Notes: generated from the letters alone by a model not told the origin. Shown: positions 52,038 to 61,005, counted from the stretch's first letter. The stretch: 64,000 nt of DNA from Ignatzschineria rhizosphaerae (GCF_022655595.1 NZ_CP093379.1:864501-928500); one strand, 5' to 3'. A program made the numbers and translations.

Positions 52038-52910
52038 ATGAAGTTAACAGCAATGATCTATCCGTTACTCGCGGTTCTGATCTGGGCGATGAATGCTGTC
52101 GTCAATAAATTATCTGCCGGTGTTATTGAGCCTGAAACGATCTCATTTTATCGTTGGGTATTAGCCTTAATAATTTTGACCCCATTTTGCCTTAGAGGAA
52201 CCTTAAAGCATTGGCAAAGTATTAAGCCCTTATTAGGGAAGCTCTGTTTTCTGGGTTTTTTAGGAATGGCGCTTTACCAGTGTTTAGCTTATTACGCAGC
52301 TTATACAATCTCTGCGACAATGATTGGGATCTTCTTATCTTTAACGCCGCTTTTAACGATTTTATTAAGTACAATCATTTTAAGAACGGGGTTAACGGCG
52401 GGGTTAGTCATTGGCTCTTTACTCTCCTTTTTTGGAATTACTTGGTTAATAAGTGGTGGGCATCCTTTAATATTGCTTGATGTTGGGATTGGTAAAGGGG
52501 AAATGATGATGCTCGTTGCAGCCTCTGCCTACGCATTATATGGCGTTGTGACGATTAAATGGAAAATTCCGGCATTAATTTCTACCTGGCAATCACTCTA
52601 CTGGCAGGTTATTTTTGGTGTGTTAATCTTGATTCCCCTTTTTCTCTTTTTTGCAACAGATCGGGCGATTACAGCAGATAATATCGGCTTAGTATTATTT
52701 GCTGGCATTCCTGCGTCTATTTTAGCGCCCTTTTTATGGCTTCAAGGGGTTGCAAAGTTAGGCGCCAGTAAAACCTCGCTATTTATGAATCTAACCCCGA
52801 TCTTTACTGCCGCAATCTCTATTTTATTCTTACATGAAAGTTTAGAGATGTATCATCTCATCGGTGGTTCTGTCTCTTTAGTAGGAGTATTTATAGCGCA
52901 AAGATTTTAA
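52038..52910 (+). CDS. EamA/DMT-family transporter
   Basis: A 290-residue drug/metabolite-type transporter with ten membrane segments in two EamA repeats. Repeat 1 opens YPLLAVLIWAMNAVVNKLSA and repeat 2 begins near GEMMMLVAASAYALYGVV. PASILAPFLWLQGVAKLGAS and SLFMNLTPIFTAAISILFLH are typical of the second repeat. It likely exports an amino acid or metabolite. It is divergent from a NimR-like AraC regulator. TAGGAG precedes the start, with a Fur-like site just upstream. Confidence 0.87.
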   Translation: MKLTAMIYPLLAVLIWAMNAVVNKLSAGVIEPETISFYRWVLALIILTPFCLRGTLKHWQSIKPLLGKLCFLGFLGMALYQCLAYYAAYTISATMIGIFLSLTPLLTILLSTIILRTGLTAGLVIGSLLSFFGITWLISGGHPLILLDVGIGKGEMMMLVAASAYALYGVVTIKWKIPALISTWQSLYWQVIFGVLILIPLFLFFATDRAITADNIGLVLFAGIPASILAPFLWLQGVAKLGASKTSLFMNLTPIFTAAISILFLHESLEMYHLIGGSVSLVGVFIAQRF

Positions 52911-53033
52911 TTAGATTATGTGATTTTTGAGGGGAAGCTATCTGCATCTAGATTGCCGGGGAAGCGCAGATAGTTAGGGGAAGTCAAGAGCGAAAATGCC
53001 GGCAGACTAGCTTAGTTTATTAAAACATATACA

Positions 53034-53189
53034 TATAGTAAATCGGTTTAAAAGAAACTGAATCAGATTACCAGCGTATGGATTATGAAAAGCGCAAGAA
53101 TCATTCTATCCGCCATTGCGTAAGCTGATTTGATTTACGTTGTACTGTTTTGTTTTAAAAACAGTGTTTCTTAAACCGAATTGACAATA
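53034..53189 (+). repeat. Dispersed TATAG-ended repeat (MITE-like), full copy
   Basis: About 156 bp. The left end TATAGTAAATCGGTTTAA and right end TTAAACCGAATTGACAATA form imperfect terminal inverted repeats. The core is CAGATTACCAGCGTATGGAT then CTATCCGCCATTGCGTAAGC and TTGATTTACGTTGTACTG. It lies between the EamA gene and the metal-transport operon terminator. A further GATTGCCGG fragment lies just upstream at about 52950-53010. Confidence 0.8.
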
Positions 53190-53207
53190 AATATAGTAAA
53201 CAAGCAT

Positions 53208-53257
53208 AAAAATCCCGATTGAATTGTAGGTGATACGACTTTTCAATCGGGATTTTT
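53208..53257. terminator. Terminator at the end of the metal ABC operon
   Basis: AAAATCCCGATTGAA (53209-53223) pairs with TTCAATCGGGATTTT (53242-53256) with a T-run on one side and A-run on the other, so it can work in both directions. Confidence 0.88.
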
Positions 53258-53342
53258 TATATTGTGATAGTTAATTAAAGCGGTGCTTTTCTTTAAGGAG
53301 AAGAGGTTATGGAAAAGCTATAAAAACCGCTTCTTTACTATT

Positions 53343-54206
53343 TTAAATGGAAGCTTTCTCGTTTGCTTCTTTTTTCGCGTTAATTACTAATCGTCCTTTA
53401 ATGCGGTTATAGATAAAGGCAAGAATAAAGAGCGAAGCTTGTGATAGCACAATACAAGGACCTGTTTCTGCATCGATATGAAAGCTCACAAGTACACCCA
53501 TAAATGACGAGAAGATTGAGGATGTCACCGCAATAATCATCATAATAGGGAAGCGTTTTGTCAGCAGAAAGCCAATAATGCCGGGAGCCACTAACATTGC
53601 TATCACTAATATGACGCCAACGGCTTGTAGTGAAGCCACAATGCTTAGCGCAAGTAAGATTAGTAATGTGTAGTGTAAGAATTTCACCGGTAAGCCAATT
53701 ACTTGTGCTTGCACGGGATCAAAGCTATAGAGCATAAAATCTTTTCGTTTAATAAGAATAATTAAAAGCGTAATGCCAGAGATGATAATGATCTGCCATA
53801 ACTCATGGGGCAAAATCCCTAAAATATTCCCAAAAAGGACGTGCGTTAAATGCTGATCCGTCTTCACAAAAGAAAAGAGAAATAACCCAAGGGCAAATAA
53901 TCCTGAAAAGATAATCCCAAGGACTGCATCTTCTTTAACCCGGCTATGGGATTTAATATACCCCGTAGCAACTGCGCAAAAGAGCCCTGAAGCAAAAGCA
54001 CCGATCACAAGTGGAATCCCAAAAATAAAGGCCACGACAATCCCTGGTAATACCGCATGGGAAATCGCATCTCCCATCAGCGCCCAACCTTTTAAGATGA
54101 GATAACAAGAGAGAACGGCGCAGACAATTCCGGCAATAATTGCCCCAAGCATTGCTTGTTGCATAAAGGGATATTGTAATGGGGTCATGATAAAGGATTC
54201 AATCAT
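53343..54206 (-). CDS. sitD: Manganese/iron ABC transporter permease SitD/YfeD-like
   Basis: A 287-residue membrane permease of the metal-chelate ABC-3 family with about eight segments. YPFMQQAMLGAIIAGIVCAV, LKGWALMGDAISHAVLPGIV, KEDAVLGIIFSGLFALGLFL and LQAVGVILVIAMLVAPG are the family blocks. The start overlaps the sitC stop by 4 bp and has an AGGAGG site. It is the last gene of the sitABCD operon and pairs with SitC in the membrane. Confidence 0.88.
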   Translation of the reverse strand: MIESFIMTPLQYPFMQQAMLGAIIAGIVCAVLSCYLILKGWALMGDAISHAVLPGIVVAFIFGIPLVIGAFASGLFCAVATGYIKSHSRVKEDAVLGIIFSGLFALGLFLFSFVKTDQHLTHVLFGNILGILPHELWQIIIISGITLLIILIKRKDFMLYSFDPVQAQVIGLPVKFLHYTLLILLALSIVASLQAVGVILVIAMLVAPGIIGFLLTKRFPIMMIIAVTSSIFSSFMGVLVSFHIDAETGPCIVLSQASLFILAFIYNRIKGRLVINAKKEANEKASI

Positions 54207-55087
54207 GATTGTGCCTCCTTACTCGATGCTTGATATGCTAGGCGATTTGCTTTTGCAGCTCTGATTTTTGCAATATGCCCATGTTTTGGTGCAAAGAGAA
54301 AAGCGATGATAAAAAGTGCACTTTGAAGTACGACAATTAAGCTGCCTGTTGAGCCTCCTGGTAAGAAGAAACTAACATAAGCCCCAACAAAGCTTGTTAA
54401 AGCGCCAATTGCCACAGATAAAGTGAGCATTACGCCAAAGCGATCAGTTAAAAGATAAGCCGTCGCACCTGGTGTAATCACCATAGCGATGACTAAAATG
54501 GCGCCCACCGTTTGTAGCGCTGCAACCGTACAAGCACTTAATAGGACAAAAAAGAGAATTTTTAAACGATTAACCGGCATCCCGATTGTTGCTGCTTGCA
54601 CTTCATCAAAGAAGAGAAGCATGAGATCTTTCCAGTAAAAGAGCAAGATCACAAGAGAAATGATGGTAATAATCGTTGCTTGTAGGGCATCACTATCTGA
54701 AATACCAAGTACATTACCAAAGATAATAGAGTTAATGCTAATAGGCGTAGGATTTAGCGAGATAATTAGTAATCCTGCGGCAAAAAAGCTACTAAAGACT
54801 AAGCCAATAATCGCATCTTCTCTTAATTTAGTGAAATGTTTAACAAGACCCATCGCAAGCGCTGCTAAAATGCCGGTAAAAAAAGCTCCAATGGCATAAG
54901 GAAGACTTAAGGCATAAGCGCCTGCAACTCCAGGGACAACAGAGTGTGAAAGAGCATCTCCCATTAATGACCAGCCTTTTAAGACAAGGTAGGTTGAAAG
55001 AAATGCACAAACCGCACCCACTAACAGACACATGATGATGGCTTTGACCATATATTCATATTGAAAGGGTTCTAAAAGAGCTTCCAT
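54203..55087 (-). CDS. sitC: Manganese/iron ABC transporter permease SitC/YfeC-like
   Basis: A 294-residue membrane permease, paralogous to SitD. YMVKAIIMCLLVGAVCAFLS, LKGWSLMGDALSHSVVPGVA, REDAIIGLVFSSFFAAGLLI and LQTVGAILVIAMVITPG match the ABC-3 family. The ATG at 55087 is chosen: it overlaps the sitB stop (TAATG) and has a GGAGAAT site. A longer in-frame start at 55132 would lie within sitB. The C-terminal tail is cytoplasmic and basic. Confidence 0.88.
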   Translation of the reverse strand: MEALLEPFQYEYMVKAIIMCLLVGAVCAFLSTYLVLKGWSLMGDALSHSVVPGVAGAYALSLPYAIGAFFTGILAALAMGLVKHFTKLREDAIIGLVFSSFFAAGLLIISLNPTPISINSIIFGNVLGISDSDALQATIITIISLVILLFYWKDLMLLFFDEVQAATIGMPVNRLKILFFVLLSACTVAALQTVGAILVIAMVITPGATAYLLTDRFGVMLTLSVAIGALTSFVGAYVSFFLPGGSTGSLIVVLQSALFIIAFLFAPKHGHIAKIRAAKANRLAYQASSKEAQS

Positions 55088-55986
55088 TAGGATTCTCCTT
55101 CTTGTTTTTGACAGCAATCTTCGTGATAGCAAACATGTGCGCGTGTTTTCTTTAAATTTTGCGCACGATCATCGCCATAGAAAACAGCAGGGCGTTCATC
55201 ATCTGTTAAAACCGTAACTTTACGAGGATCATCATCGTCATGTAAATGATCTCCTTTTAGGGAGATCTCTCGAAGCACGCCACCAAAGGTACGAGTTAAG
55301 TTCTCTTGCGTGTAGGTTGTTTCGGTGGGGCCTTGTGCTAGAACCGTTTGATTTAGCAAAATGACCTGATCACAAAACTCTGGGATTGACCCTAAGTTAT
55401 GGGTTGAAACTAACATAAGATAGCCCTCTTCACGAAGAGAGATAAGAAGCTCAATGATACTATCTTCCGTTTTAAGATCAACGCCAGTAAAAGGCTCATC
55501 AAGCAGGAGGATTTTACTCTCTTGCGCAAGGGCTCTTGCTAAAAACACCCGTTTTTTCTGCCCACCTGATAGCTCACCGATTTGCCTTTTACGAAAATCG
55601 GTTAAATCAACACGAGCTAGTGCATCCGCGACCATTTCATGATCTTTCTTAGAGGGAATTCTTAAAAAACCCATCTTGCCGTAACGACCCATCATTACAA
55701 CATCTTCAACAAGAACAGGGAAGTTCCAGTCAACCTCTTCTGTTTGCGGGACGTAAGCAATTTTGTTGGCTTTTAAGGCTGTTTTAATTGCAGTATCTGC
55801 AATTGTGATTTGACCTTTTGTAGGAGAGACTAAACCCATAATAGATTTGAAAAGGGTTGACTTTCCGCTACCATTGACCCCAACAAGCCCACAGATTGTG
55901 CCGGCATCTAATCGAAAGTTCACATCAAAAATTGCACGGTGACCATTATTATAAGTCACCGACACATTATCTACATAGATACTCAT
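55087..55986 (-). CDS. sitB: Manganese/iron ABC transporter ATP-binding protein SitB/YfeB-like
   Basis: A 299-residue ABC ATPase. Walker A GVNGSGKS is at 36-43, the signature [17 protein letters not shown] follows, then Walker [13 protein letters not shown] and the switch His in LVSTHNLGS. The C-terminal extension (about 235-299) holds [11 protein letters not shown] and a Cys/His cluster CYHEDCCQK, which could bind metal and is a feature of YfeB-type ATPases. Overlaps with sitA (4 bp) and sitC (1 bp) show tight coupling. Confidence 0.9.
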   Translation of the reverse strand: MSIYVDNVSVTYNNGHRAIFDVNFRLDAGTICGLVGVNGSGKSTLFKSIMGLVSPTKGQITIADTAIKTALKANKIAYVPQTEEVDWNFPVLVEDVVMMGRYGKMGFLRIPSKKDHEMVADALARVDLTDFRKRQIGELSGGQKKRVFLARALAQESKILLLDEPFTGVDLKTEDSIIELLISLREEGYLMLVSTHNLGSIPEFCDQVILLNQTVLAQGPTETTYTQENLTRTFGGVLREISLKGDHLHDDDDPRKVTVLTDDERPAVFYGDDRAQNLKKTRAHVCYHEDCCQKQEGES

Positions 55987-56900
55987 TGTAATTCAAATCC
56001 TTCAACGATTGTTTGTACCGTTGTTTCTAAAAGTTTAATGTAAGTTGGCACAGGCCCATCTGGCTCTGAAAGTGAGTCAACATAGAGTACGCCACCATAT
56101 TTAGCGCCGGTTTCTTTTGCCACTTGTTTTGCGGGTTTATCAGAGATAGTGCTTTCGCTAAAGAGAACCGGTAGGTTGTGTTTGCGAATGGTATCAATCA
56201 AGCGTTTTACCTGTTGTGGTGAGCCTTCTTCGTCAGCATTAATCGGCCAGAGATAAGCTTCTTTGAGGTTATAATCTTCTGCTAAGTAACCAAACGCGCC
56301 TTCACTTGTGACTAACCAGCGTTTCTCTTCTGGGATTTGATCCAGTTTTGCGCGAAGCGGCGCATCTAATGCTTGGATCTCTTTCGCATAACGAGCAGCG
56401 TTCGCGTTATAAACATCGGCATTTTCTGGATCATGTTCCACAAAAGCTTTACGGATATTTTCGATATATACTAGCGCATTATTAGGGCTCATCCACGCAT
56501 GAGGATTAGGGGTTCCTTCATATTCTCCTTCATAGATCGAAAGCGGCGTAATTCCTTCGGTTACAACAACGGATGGCACATCGCGAAGGCTTTGGAAGAA
56601 GCGTTCAAACCAGCGCTCTAAGTTTAGACCATTCCAGAGAATAAGCTCAGCATCTTGCGCTTTAACAATATCTTTTGGCGTTGGTTGATAATCATGAATT
56701 TCAGCGCCGGGTTTTGTGATGGATTCAACAATAGCCGCATCGCCCCCAACATTTTGCGCAATGTCTTGAATAATCGTAAAGGTTGTGATAACTTTAAAGG
56801 GCTCTTTGGCAAAACTCACGCTACATGCCGCAACAAGAGCCATTCCTAATAGAGCACTTCTCGCTCGAACTTTCATAACCGTTAAAACATTTTTTTCCAT
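55983..56900 (-). CDS. sitA: Manganese/iron ABC transporter substrate-binding protein SitA/YfeA-like
   Basis: A 305-residue periplasmic cluster A-I binding protein. After a signal peptide (cleavage near VSFAKEP), the four metal ligands are His69 (EIHDYQPTP), His134 (NPHAWMSP), Glu200 (TSEGAFGY) and Asp275 ([11 protein letters not shown]). The His-His-Glu-Asp set is that of manganese/iron proteins; zinc-binding ZnuA has an extra His loop that is missing here. AGGAGG precedes the start. It leads the sitABCD operon, which imports Mn(II) and/or Fe(II). Two palindromes lie in the promoter region. Confidence 0.9.
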   Translation of the reverse strand: MEKNVLTVMKVRARSALLGMALVAACSVSFAKEPFKVITTFTIIQDIAQNVGGDAAIVESITKPGAEIHDYQPTPKDIVKAQDAELILWNGLNLERWFERFFQSLRDVPSVVVTEGITPLSIYEGEYEGTPNPHAWMSPNNALVYIENIRKAFVEHDPENADVYNANAARYAKEIQALDAPLRAKLDQIPEEKRWLVTSEGAFGYLAEDYNLKEAYLWPINADEEGSPQQVKRLIDTIRKHNLPVLFSESTISDKPAKQVAKETGAKYGGVLYVDSLSEPDGPVPTYIKLLETTVQTIVEGFELQ

Positions 56901-56928
56901 GATTGATAAGCCTCCTGCAGCTTTTGTC

Positions 56929-56941
56929 GAGAACTATTCTC
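56929..56941. promoter_or_regulatory. Fur-box-like inverted repeat upstream of sitA
   Basis: GAGAA-CTA-TTCTC is a perfect 5-3-5 inverted repeat 29 bp upstream of the sitA start. Read on the minus strand with its flank (AAATGAGAATAGTTCTC) it partially fits the Fur consensus. Iron or manganese control of sit operons by Fur is common. Confidence 0.45.
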
Positions 56942-56956
56942 ATTTGTGAATCATTA

Positions 56957-56972
56957 GCGTTAAATTTAACGC
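56957..56972. promoter_or_regulatory. Perfect 16-bp palindrome upstream of sitA
   Basis: GCGTTAAATTTAACGC is a perfect palindrome 57 bp before the sitA start. It may be the site of a second metal regulator (MntR-, Mur- or DtxR-like). It does not match the enterobacterial MntR box known to me. Confidence 0.45.
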
Positions 56973-57368
56973 ACGAAATGATAGAAGTCAAATAATAAAT
57001 AAAAAGGTAATGTCTTAAATCGCTCTATTTGCAATCTAAATGAAGTGTTTTAGGAGATATTGTTGTATCGGATGGAATCCGATAACCTCGAATGTAATCA
57101 GGCGTTAAAGTCATTTTTTCTGGGAAGTTTTTTAGTTAATAAATAAAAAATAAAAAATTTAAAAAAATCATCGAAATCACAAAAAATGAAGGGAAAAAGC
57201 ATCATCAATTTTCATTAAAAACTAATAAGGACTAACATTTTGTTTAAGAAATAGAGGAGTCATGAGTTTAATTGTAGGAGATCAATAATCAGGATGATTT
57301 TGAAAATACAAAAATAGAGAATTCAATTATAATCAGGCAGATAGAACGGATTGTGGCAGTCTTAAAAA

Positions 57369-57396
57369 GATGTTTTAAGATGTTTTAAGATGTTGA
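57369..57396 (+). repeat. Short tandem repeat upstream of the lipoprotein gene
   Basis: Two full and one partial unit of AGATGTTTTA (period 10). About 35 bp further on, TTATTGGTAAT occurs twice in tandem (about 57429-57454). Both lie in the promoter/leader region of the lipoprotein gene at 57478. Confidence 0.65.
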
Positions 57397-57477
57397 GATC
57401 GTTTGATAGCTAAAATCCCTTTTTTGAGGATTATTGGTAATGGGTTATTGGTAATAGGGTCGGGAAATTAAAAAAAT

Positions 57478-58407
57478 ATGAAAAGATGGGTTCTAATATT
57501 GGGTGTTCCTTTGGTGTTATCCGGATGCTTAGCCACAAAGGGCGCAAGTTATCCCATGGCTAGAGCGGCTAGCGGATATATTGTGACTTATCAATCTTTT
57601 CCGGAGTCGGCAACGGTTGTCTGTGATGGCGTGACAAAAGGGCAAACGCCTGTTGCGGTAATTTATCGTTATGATAGAGAAGAGATGGGTGCTAATGATC
57701 TTTTATCTATTGATCGTTGTAAAGCGGTATGGATGAGCGGCGCTGAGCAAAATTACCCAGATAACATAAAAATAGATCCATTAATGCGGATGTCGACAAT
57801 CGGTGCCTCTCACCCACAAAATGTGGCAGGTCTACAGCAAGATATGGCTTTTGATCAACAACGAAAATCTGCAATTAATGCACAGAAATTACAAGAAGAG
57901 CGACTAAAGCTTGAAAGAGAGAAGTTGTTACTGGAGAAAGATCGCCGCGATGAATTACTCGATGATCTTCTACATGACAGTGATTTGACAAGTGAAGTTA
58001 GGCGTTATCCTTATTCGAAAACGACATTTGATGTCTATTATGGCAGTCGAAAAATAGAGGGCGCGCATGCAAGCTCCTTTGAAGCATTACGCTATGGTTA
58101 TGCGAAAGATACATGGAATGCCTATTATCAAGGGCAAAAAATTGCGGATGCAAGAGGGAATTCCTTTGAAGTATTAGCGTCAAACTATGCTAAAGATACT
58201 TGGAATGTCTATTATCGAGGAACGAAGATTGCGGGAGCGACTGCTTCAAGGTTTGAAGTGCTTGGTTTAGGCTATGCTAAAGATGTTTGGAATGTCTATT
58301 ATCGTGGTCAGAAAATTGAGGGCGCTTCTCCTAATAGCTTTAAAGTCGATAGTCGAGGATATGCTAGTGATATCCGTAATCGATATCATAATGGGCGATT
58401 ATTATAA
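57478..58407 (+). CDS. Lipoprotein with DKNYY-like tandem repeats
   Basis: A 309-residue lipoprotein with lipobox LSGC (Cys17). Residues 30-85 form a PEGA-like small domain (YQSFPESATVVCDGVTKG). Residues 125-165 are a Lys/Glu/Leu-rich coiled coil. The C-terminal half has at least four about 29-residue repeats of the type YAKDTWNVYYRGxKIxGA with SFEVL, resembling the DKNYY repeat family. The function is unknown; such repeats occur in surface-exposed or envelope proteins. It stands alone, divergent from sitA, and is followed by two dispersed repeat copies. It has no strong ribosome-binding site. Confidence 0.8.
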   Translation: MKRWVLILGVPLVLSGCLATKGASYPMARAASGYIVTYQSFPESATVVCDGVTKGQTPVAVIYRYDREEMGANDLLSIDRCKAVWMSGAEQNYPDNIKIDPLMRMSTIGASHPQNVAGLQQDMAFDQQRKSAINAQKLQEERLKLEREKLLLEKDRRDELLDDLLHDSDLTSEVRRYPYSKTTFDVYYGSRKIEGAHASSFEALRYGYAKDTWNAYYQGQKIADARGNSFEVLASNYAKDTWNVYYRGTKIAGATASRFEVLGLGYAKDVWNVYYRGQKIEGASPNSFKVDSRGYASDIRNRYHNGRLL

Positions 58408-58430
58408 TTAAAGTAGTAACTGAAGTGATT

Positions 58431-58591
58431 TATAGTAGATTCGGTTCAAGAAACACTATTTTAAAAGTATTAAGAGTACAGAGTATGTATTAAATTAGCT
58501 TGATGCTGTCGAATAGAACTATTCTTGTGCTTCTCATAATCAATGCGCTGCGGTAATCTGATTCAGTGACTTTAAACCGATTTCACTATAG
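58431..58591 (-). repeat. Dispersed TATAG-ended repeat (MITE-like), full copy
   Basis: About 161 bp in reverse orientation. Ends are TATAGTAGATTCGGTTCAAG (left) and TTTAAACCGATTTCACTATA (right). The core, reversed, is CAGATTACCGCAGCGCATTG and ATGAGAAGCACAAGAATAG. It directly follows the lipoprotein gene and may supply its terminator. Confidence 0.8.
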
Positions 58592-58626
58592 TTATGGAGA
58601 TCACTAAGTTTGATCATTTTTTGATC

Positions 58627-58835
58627 TATAGTGAAATAGGTTCAAAATAGGTTGCTGGCTGATTTAAATGCTGGCACATCGACTATTAACAGTAAGAGAT
58701 ATGTTCTATCCAGCATTTTACAAGCACTGTTTAATAGGTGCTTTTATAGATTGATGTAAGGCTTGCGGAAATGTTTCATGTTTTTGCTAAAATCCCGTGT
58801 CAGCGATTTAAGACTTGTTTTTCTATTGATAGATT
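58627..58835 (+). repeat. Dispersed repeat, longer subfamily copy
   Basis: The left end TATAGTGAAATAGGTTCAAA leads into ATGCTGGCACATCGACTATT, then GTTCTATCCAGCATTTTACA, TGCTTTTATAGATTGATGTA and TCCCGTGTCAGCGATTTAAG. It aligns block by block with the copy at 63357-63541, giving a second subfamily with a longer right half. The right end is degraded. Confidence 0.65.
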
Positions 58836-58890
58836 GGATATCGACCAATACGAATACGATTAAAGTCAGGTGATAATCATTAAAGTGTCA

Positions 58891-59949
58891 CTACCACTGG
58901 TAACCAATGCCAAGGGATAAACTTCTATTTTTAGAATCTCCCCGTTTTGCTTTTAAGCGCTCATATTGAAAGCCCGTATTAAGGGAGAGGGAATCGGTTA
59001 GTTTATAGGCAAGAGTCGCGTTAAGATTGAGATCTAGAGTGACATCTTGGTTAAAACTTCGGCCCACAGTCCCCGTGCTTGAAAACTTAAATTGCTGATT
59101 AAAAAGGTATTGCTGGTAATCCCATTTAAGAGTTATTTGGGGGTTTTGTGTTTTATCCCCTTTTTTATAATGCAGTTCTTGATAGTTTAAAAGCGTGGTT
59201 AAGGAAAGACTTGAGCGAGCATTATCCCAAACCTGCCAACCGGGCCCTGCACCCACAAGAAGATTTTCGCGAATATCTTCCACCCAATCATATTGATAAT
59301 CAACGGAGCCTTGCCAGAAGAAATTACGAGTAAAGAAGCGGTCGACGGAGTAGCCTGTATTATAGTAATAGCTCTTTGTTTTATCGTTATCTCGTTTGCG
59401 ATAAAAATTACCCGAAAAGCCATGTCGCCATAAACCATGTTCTAACTTGTAGTTACCTTTAAAGCGGTAACGTGTTGTCTTCGAGCTATCGTGGTCAAAG
59501 TTTGCACTGAGATCAACATTGCCGGAGTGCTTAAGGGCTTGCGCTTTTAAAGTGGCGCCATTAACTTTCGCAACGACTAATTCCTTATTAAAAGGAATCG
59601 ATTTTGGGATTCCATGGCTTTTAATAAAAAGCCGATCTTCAGCCCCTTTTCGGGAAATATCATAAACGACCTCAGTGGCGGGAATACTCTCTGTAAATCG
59701 ACTCTCTTTCACAGACATCGGCGCTTCTAAGGAAAACTGCACGATATTGCGACTTTTAAGTTTTAAAGTACCCGCATAATCCGTTTTAACATGAACGGTA
59801 TTATCCTCAATTAAGACAATTTTGCCAGAGATACGATCCCCATTTTGAAGAAAAATCACATCCGCTTGTGCCACTGCTAAAAGGGAGAGCAGTAATGACC
59901 ATCGCAGGCATTTATAGGGTAAATAGCTTGACTGATTGGAAAGGTGCAC
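58891..59949 (-). CDS. DUF481-family outer-membrane beta-barrel protein
   Basis: A 352-residue protein with an N-terminal signal (cleavage near VAQA/DVIF). Residues 35-125 form a periplasmic module beginning FLQNGDRISGKIVLIEDNTV. Residues 140-352 are alternating strands of a DUF481 barrel (SANFDHDSSKTTRYRFKGNY, SVDYQYDWVEDIRENLLVGA, LNTGFQYERLKA), ending in the aromatic GIGYQW expected for outer-membrane insertion. Members are called salt-stress-induced outer-membrane or YdiY-like proteins; the function is unclear. The start is GTG at 59949 without a clear ribosome-binding site. A strong Fur-box-like site lies just upstream, suggesting iron control. Confidence 0.82.
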   Translation of the reverse strand: MHLSNQSSYLPYKCLRWSLLLSLLAVAQADVIFLQNGDRISGKIVLIEDNTVHVKTDYAGTLKLKSRNIVQFSLEAPMSVKESRFTESIPATEVVYDISRKGAEDRLFIKSHGIPKSIPFNKELVVAKVNGATLKAQALKHSGNVDLSANFDHDSSKTTRYRFKGNYKLEHGLWRHGFSGNFYRKRDNDKTKSYYYNTGYSVDRFFTRNFFWQGSVDYQYDWVEDIRENLLVGAGPGWQVWDNARSSLSLTTLLNYQELHYKKGDKTQNPQITLKWDYQQYLFNQQFKFSSTGTVGRSFNQDVTLDLNLNATLAYKLTDSLSLNTGFQYERLKAKRGDSKNRSLSLGIGYQW

Positions 59950-59971
59950 AGGATTTATCTCACGAGTAAGA

Positions 59972-59990
59972 GGTATTGATAATCATTCTT
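59972..59990. promoter_or_regulatory. Fur-box-like site upstream of the DUF481 gene
   Basis: GGTATTGATAATCATTCTT matches 15 of 19 positions of the Fur consensus, 23 bp before the DUF481 start. A shorter TGATAATCATTA core also lies just after that gene (58871-58882), which is probably chance. Confidence 0.5.
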
Positions 59991-60055
59991 TACGAAAATA
60001 CAGGATAGGGCTTCAATGATGCAAAATCAATTCTTTCTTGTGATCGGTGATGATT

Positions 60056-60820
60056 TTAGATCTTCTCAAGTACCCAGTGTAGATAGCGTGCATGGGGCAG
60101 ATATTCCGCTCTTTCAGAGTATTGAAGCTCCATTTTTAAATGATCCTCTTCGTTAATGCGATTGCGAGCTTCAGGATTCATAAAGTCATAATAGGTGCGA
60201 ATGCCACTCTTTTTGAGGATCTGGTAATCGCTTTGTAAAAGCCTCTCTAAAGCGCTGGGGGCAATGGGGGAGATCGGGGTAAACCCACCTTTCTCACCAC
60301 TAAAGTTCCCTCGTTCTACGTAGTGAAAGTTCCCCCGGATGAGATTGTGGTAGATTAATCCTTCGCGGTTATAAAATAGCAGGGAGAGTTTTCCCCCCTT
60401 TTTGAGAAGAGGTTTGATGATTTCAAAAAAATGGGTGGGTTCAGGGAGCCATTCTAGCATCGCATGGCAAGTAATAAGGTCATATTGCGGAAGAGGGAGC
60501 TCGGGGAGTTCTTCTAAAAAATGATGATGAAAGATTCCTTCTAACTCTTTTTCTTTAAAGCGGTTTTTAGCAAGCTCTAACATCTCAATGGCAGGCTCAA
60601 TCAACGTTAAGTGATGTCCTTTTGCGGCTAACATCGCGGCAAATTGTCCTTGTCCTGCACCAATATCTAGGATCGTTAATGGTTTTTCATGAAGGTTAAG
60701 TGCTGCAAAATCTCGCTCTAAAATCGCTAAGCGTAGTTTTCCCTTAAATGAATCATAAATATTGCGCGTAAATTTAGGGGAGAGAGCATTAAAAATGGGC
60801 GTATCAGAGGATTGAGTCAT
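60056..60820 (-). CDS. cmoM: tRNA 5-carboxymethoxyuridine methyltransferase CmoM
   Basis: A 254-residue class I AdoMet methyltransferase. It aligns with E. coli CmoM (SmtA): SPKFTRNIYDSFKGKLRLAI at the start, LTILDIGAGQGQFAAMLA as the AdoMet motif, DLITCHAMLEWLPEP, LSLLFYNREGLIYHNLIRGN with FHYVERG, and ARYLHWVL at the end. CmoM methylates cmo5U to mcmo5U at the wobble position of some tRNAs. It stands as a single gene upstream of a divergent non-coding stretch. Confidence 0.88.
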   Translation of the reverse strand: MTQSSDTPIFNALSPKFTRNIYDSFKGKLRLAILERDFAALNLHEKPLTILDIGAGQGQFAAMLAAKGHHLTLIEPAIEMLELAKNRFKEKELEGIFHHHFLEELPELPLPQYDLITCHAMLEWLPEPTHFFEIIKPLLKKGGKLSLLFYNREGLIYHNLIRGNFHYVERGNFSGEKGGFTPISPIAPSALERLLQSDYQILKKSGIRTYYDFMNPEARNRINEEDHLKMELQYSERAEYLPHARYLHWVLEKI

Positions 60821-60864
60821 GATGGATAGTTAGTATGTTTGTTGAAGAGGAAAAAGGTCAAGGG

Positions 60865-61005
60865 CTAAAATCGATTAAACCATTCTAAAGGGTTAATCAA
60901 TTGAAGAAACAGTTCCCAAAATAGATGAACAAAGCTTTTTCGAAAGCTTCTACCGGTTACGAATGTTTTAATGCCAGCAATGATAAAAGCAATTATCGCC
61001 GCCAT
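60865..61005 (-). CDS. Small single-span membrane protein (46 residues or longer)
   Basis: A short frame reading MAAIIAFIIAGIKTFVTGRS followed by FRKSFVHLFWELFLQLINPL and EWFNRF. One hydrophobic helix is followed by an amphipathic, Phe/Trp-rich tail. The frame continues upstream of the ATG for 19 codons, also hydrophobic (IIIIPLILLLLLI), to a stop, with AGGGG before ATC/ATT codons, so a rare start may give about 60 residues. It is not recognised. It lies between two methyltransferase genes on the same strand. Composition looks protein-like, but this is a moderate call. Confidence 0.45.
   Translation of the reverse strand: MAAIIAFIIAGIKTFVTGRSFRKSFVHLFWELFLQLINPLEWFNRF

Larger units (their letters stand above)
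56901..57477. other. Divergent control region between sitA and the repeat lipoprotein
   Basis: About 577 bp. Nearest sitA it holds GAGAACTATTCTC (56929-56941) and the 16-bp palindrome at 56957-56972. Nearest the lipoprotein it holds short tandem repeats (57369-57396). The centre is featureless A+T-rich sequence. Confidence 0.5.

Noticed and set aside
58871..58883. Second Fur box after the DUF481 gene
   Set aside because: Only the central 12 bases match and it lies at the 3' end of the gene, with no promoter role apparent.
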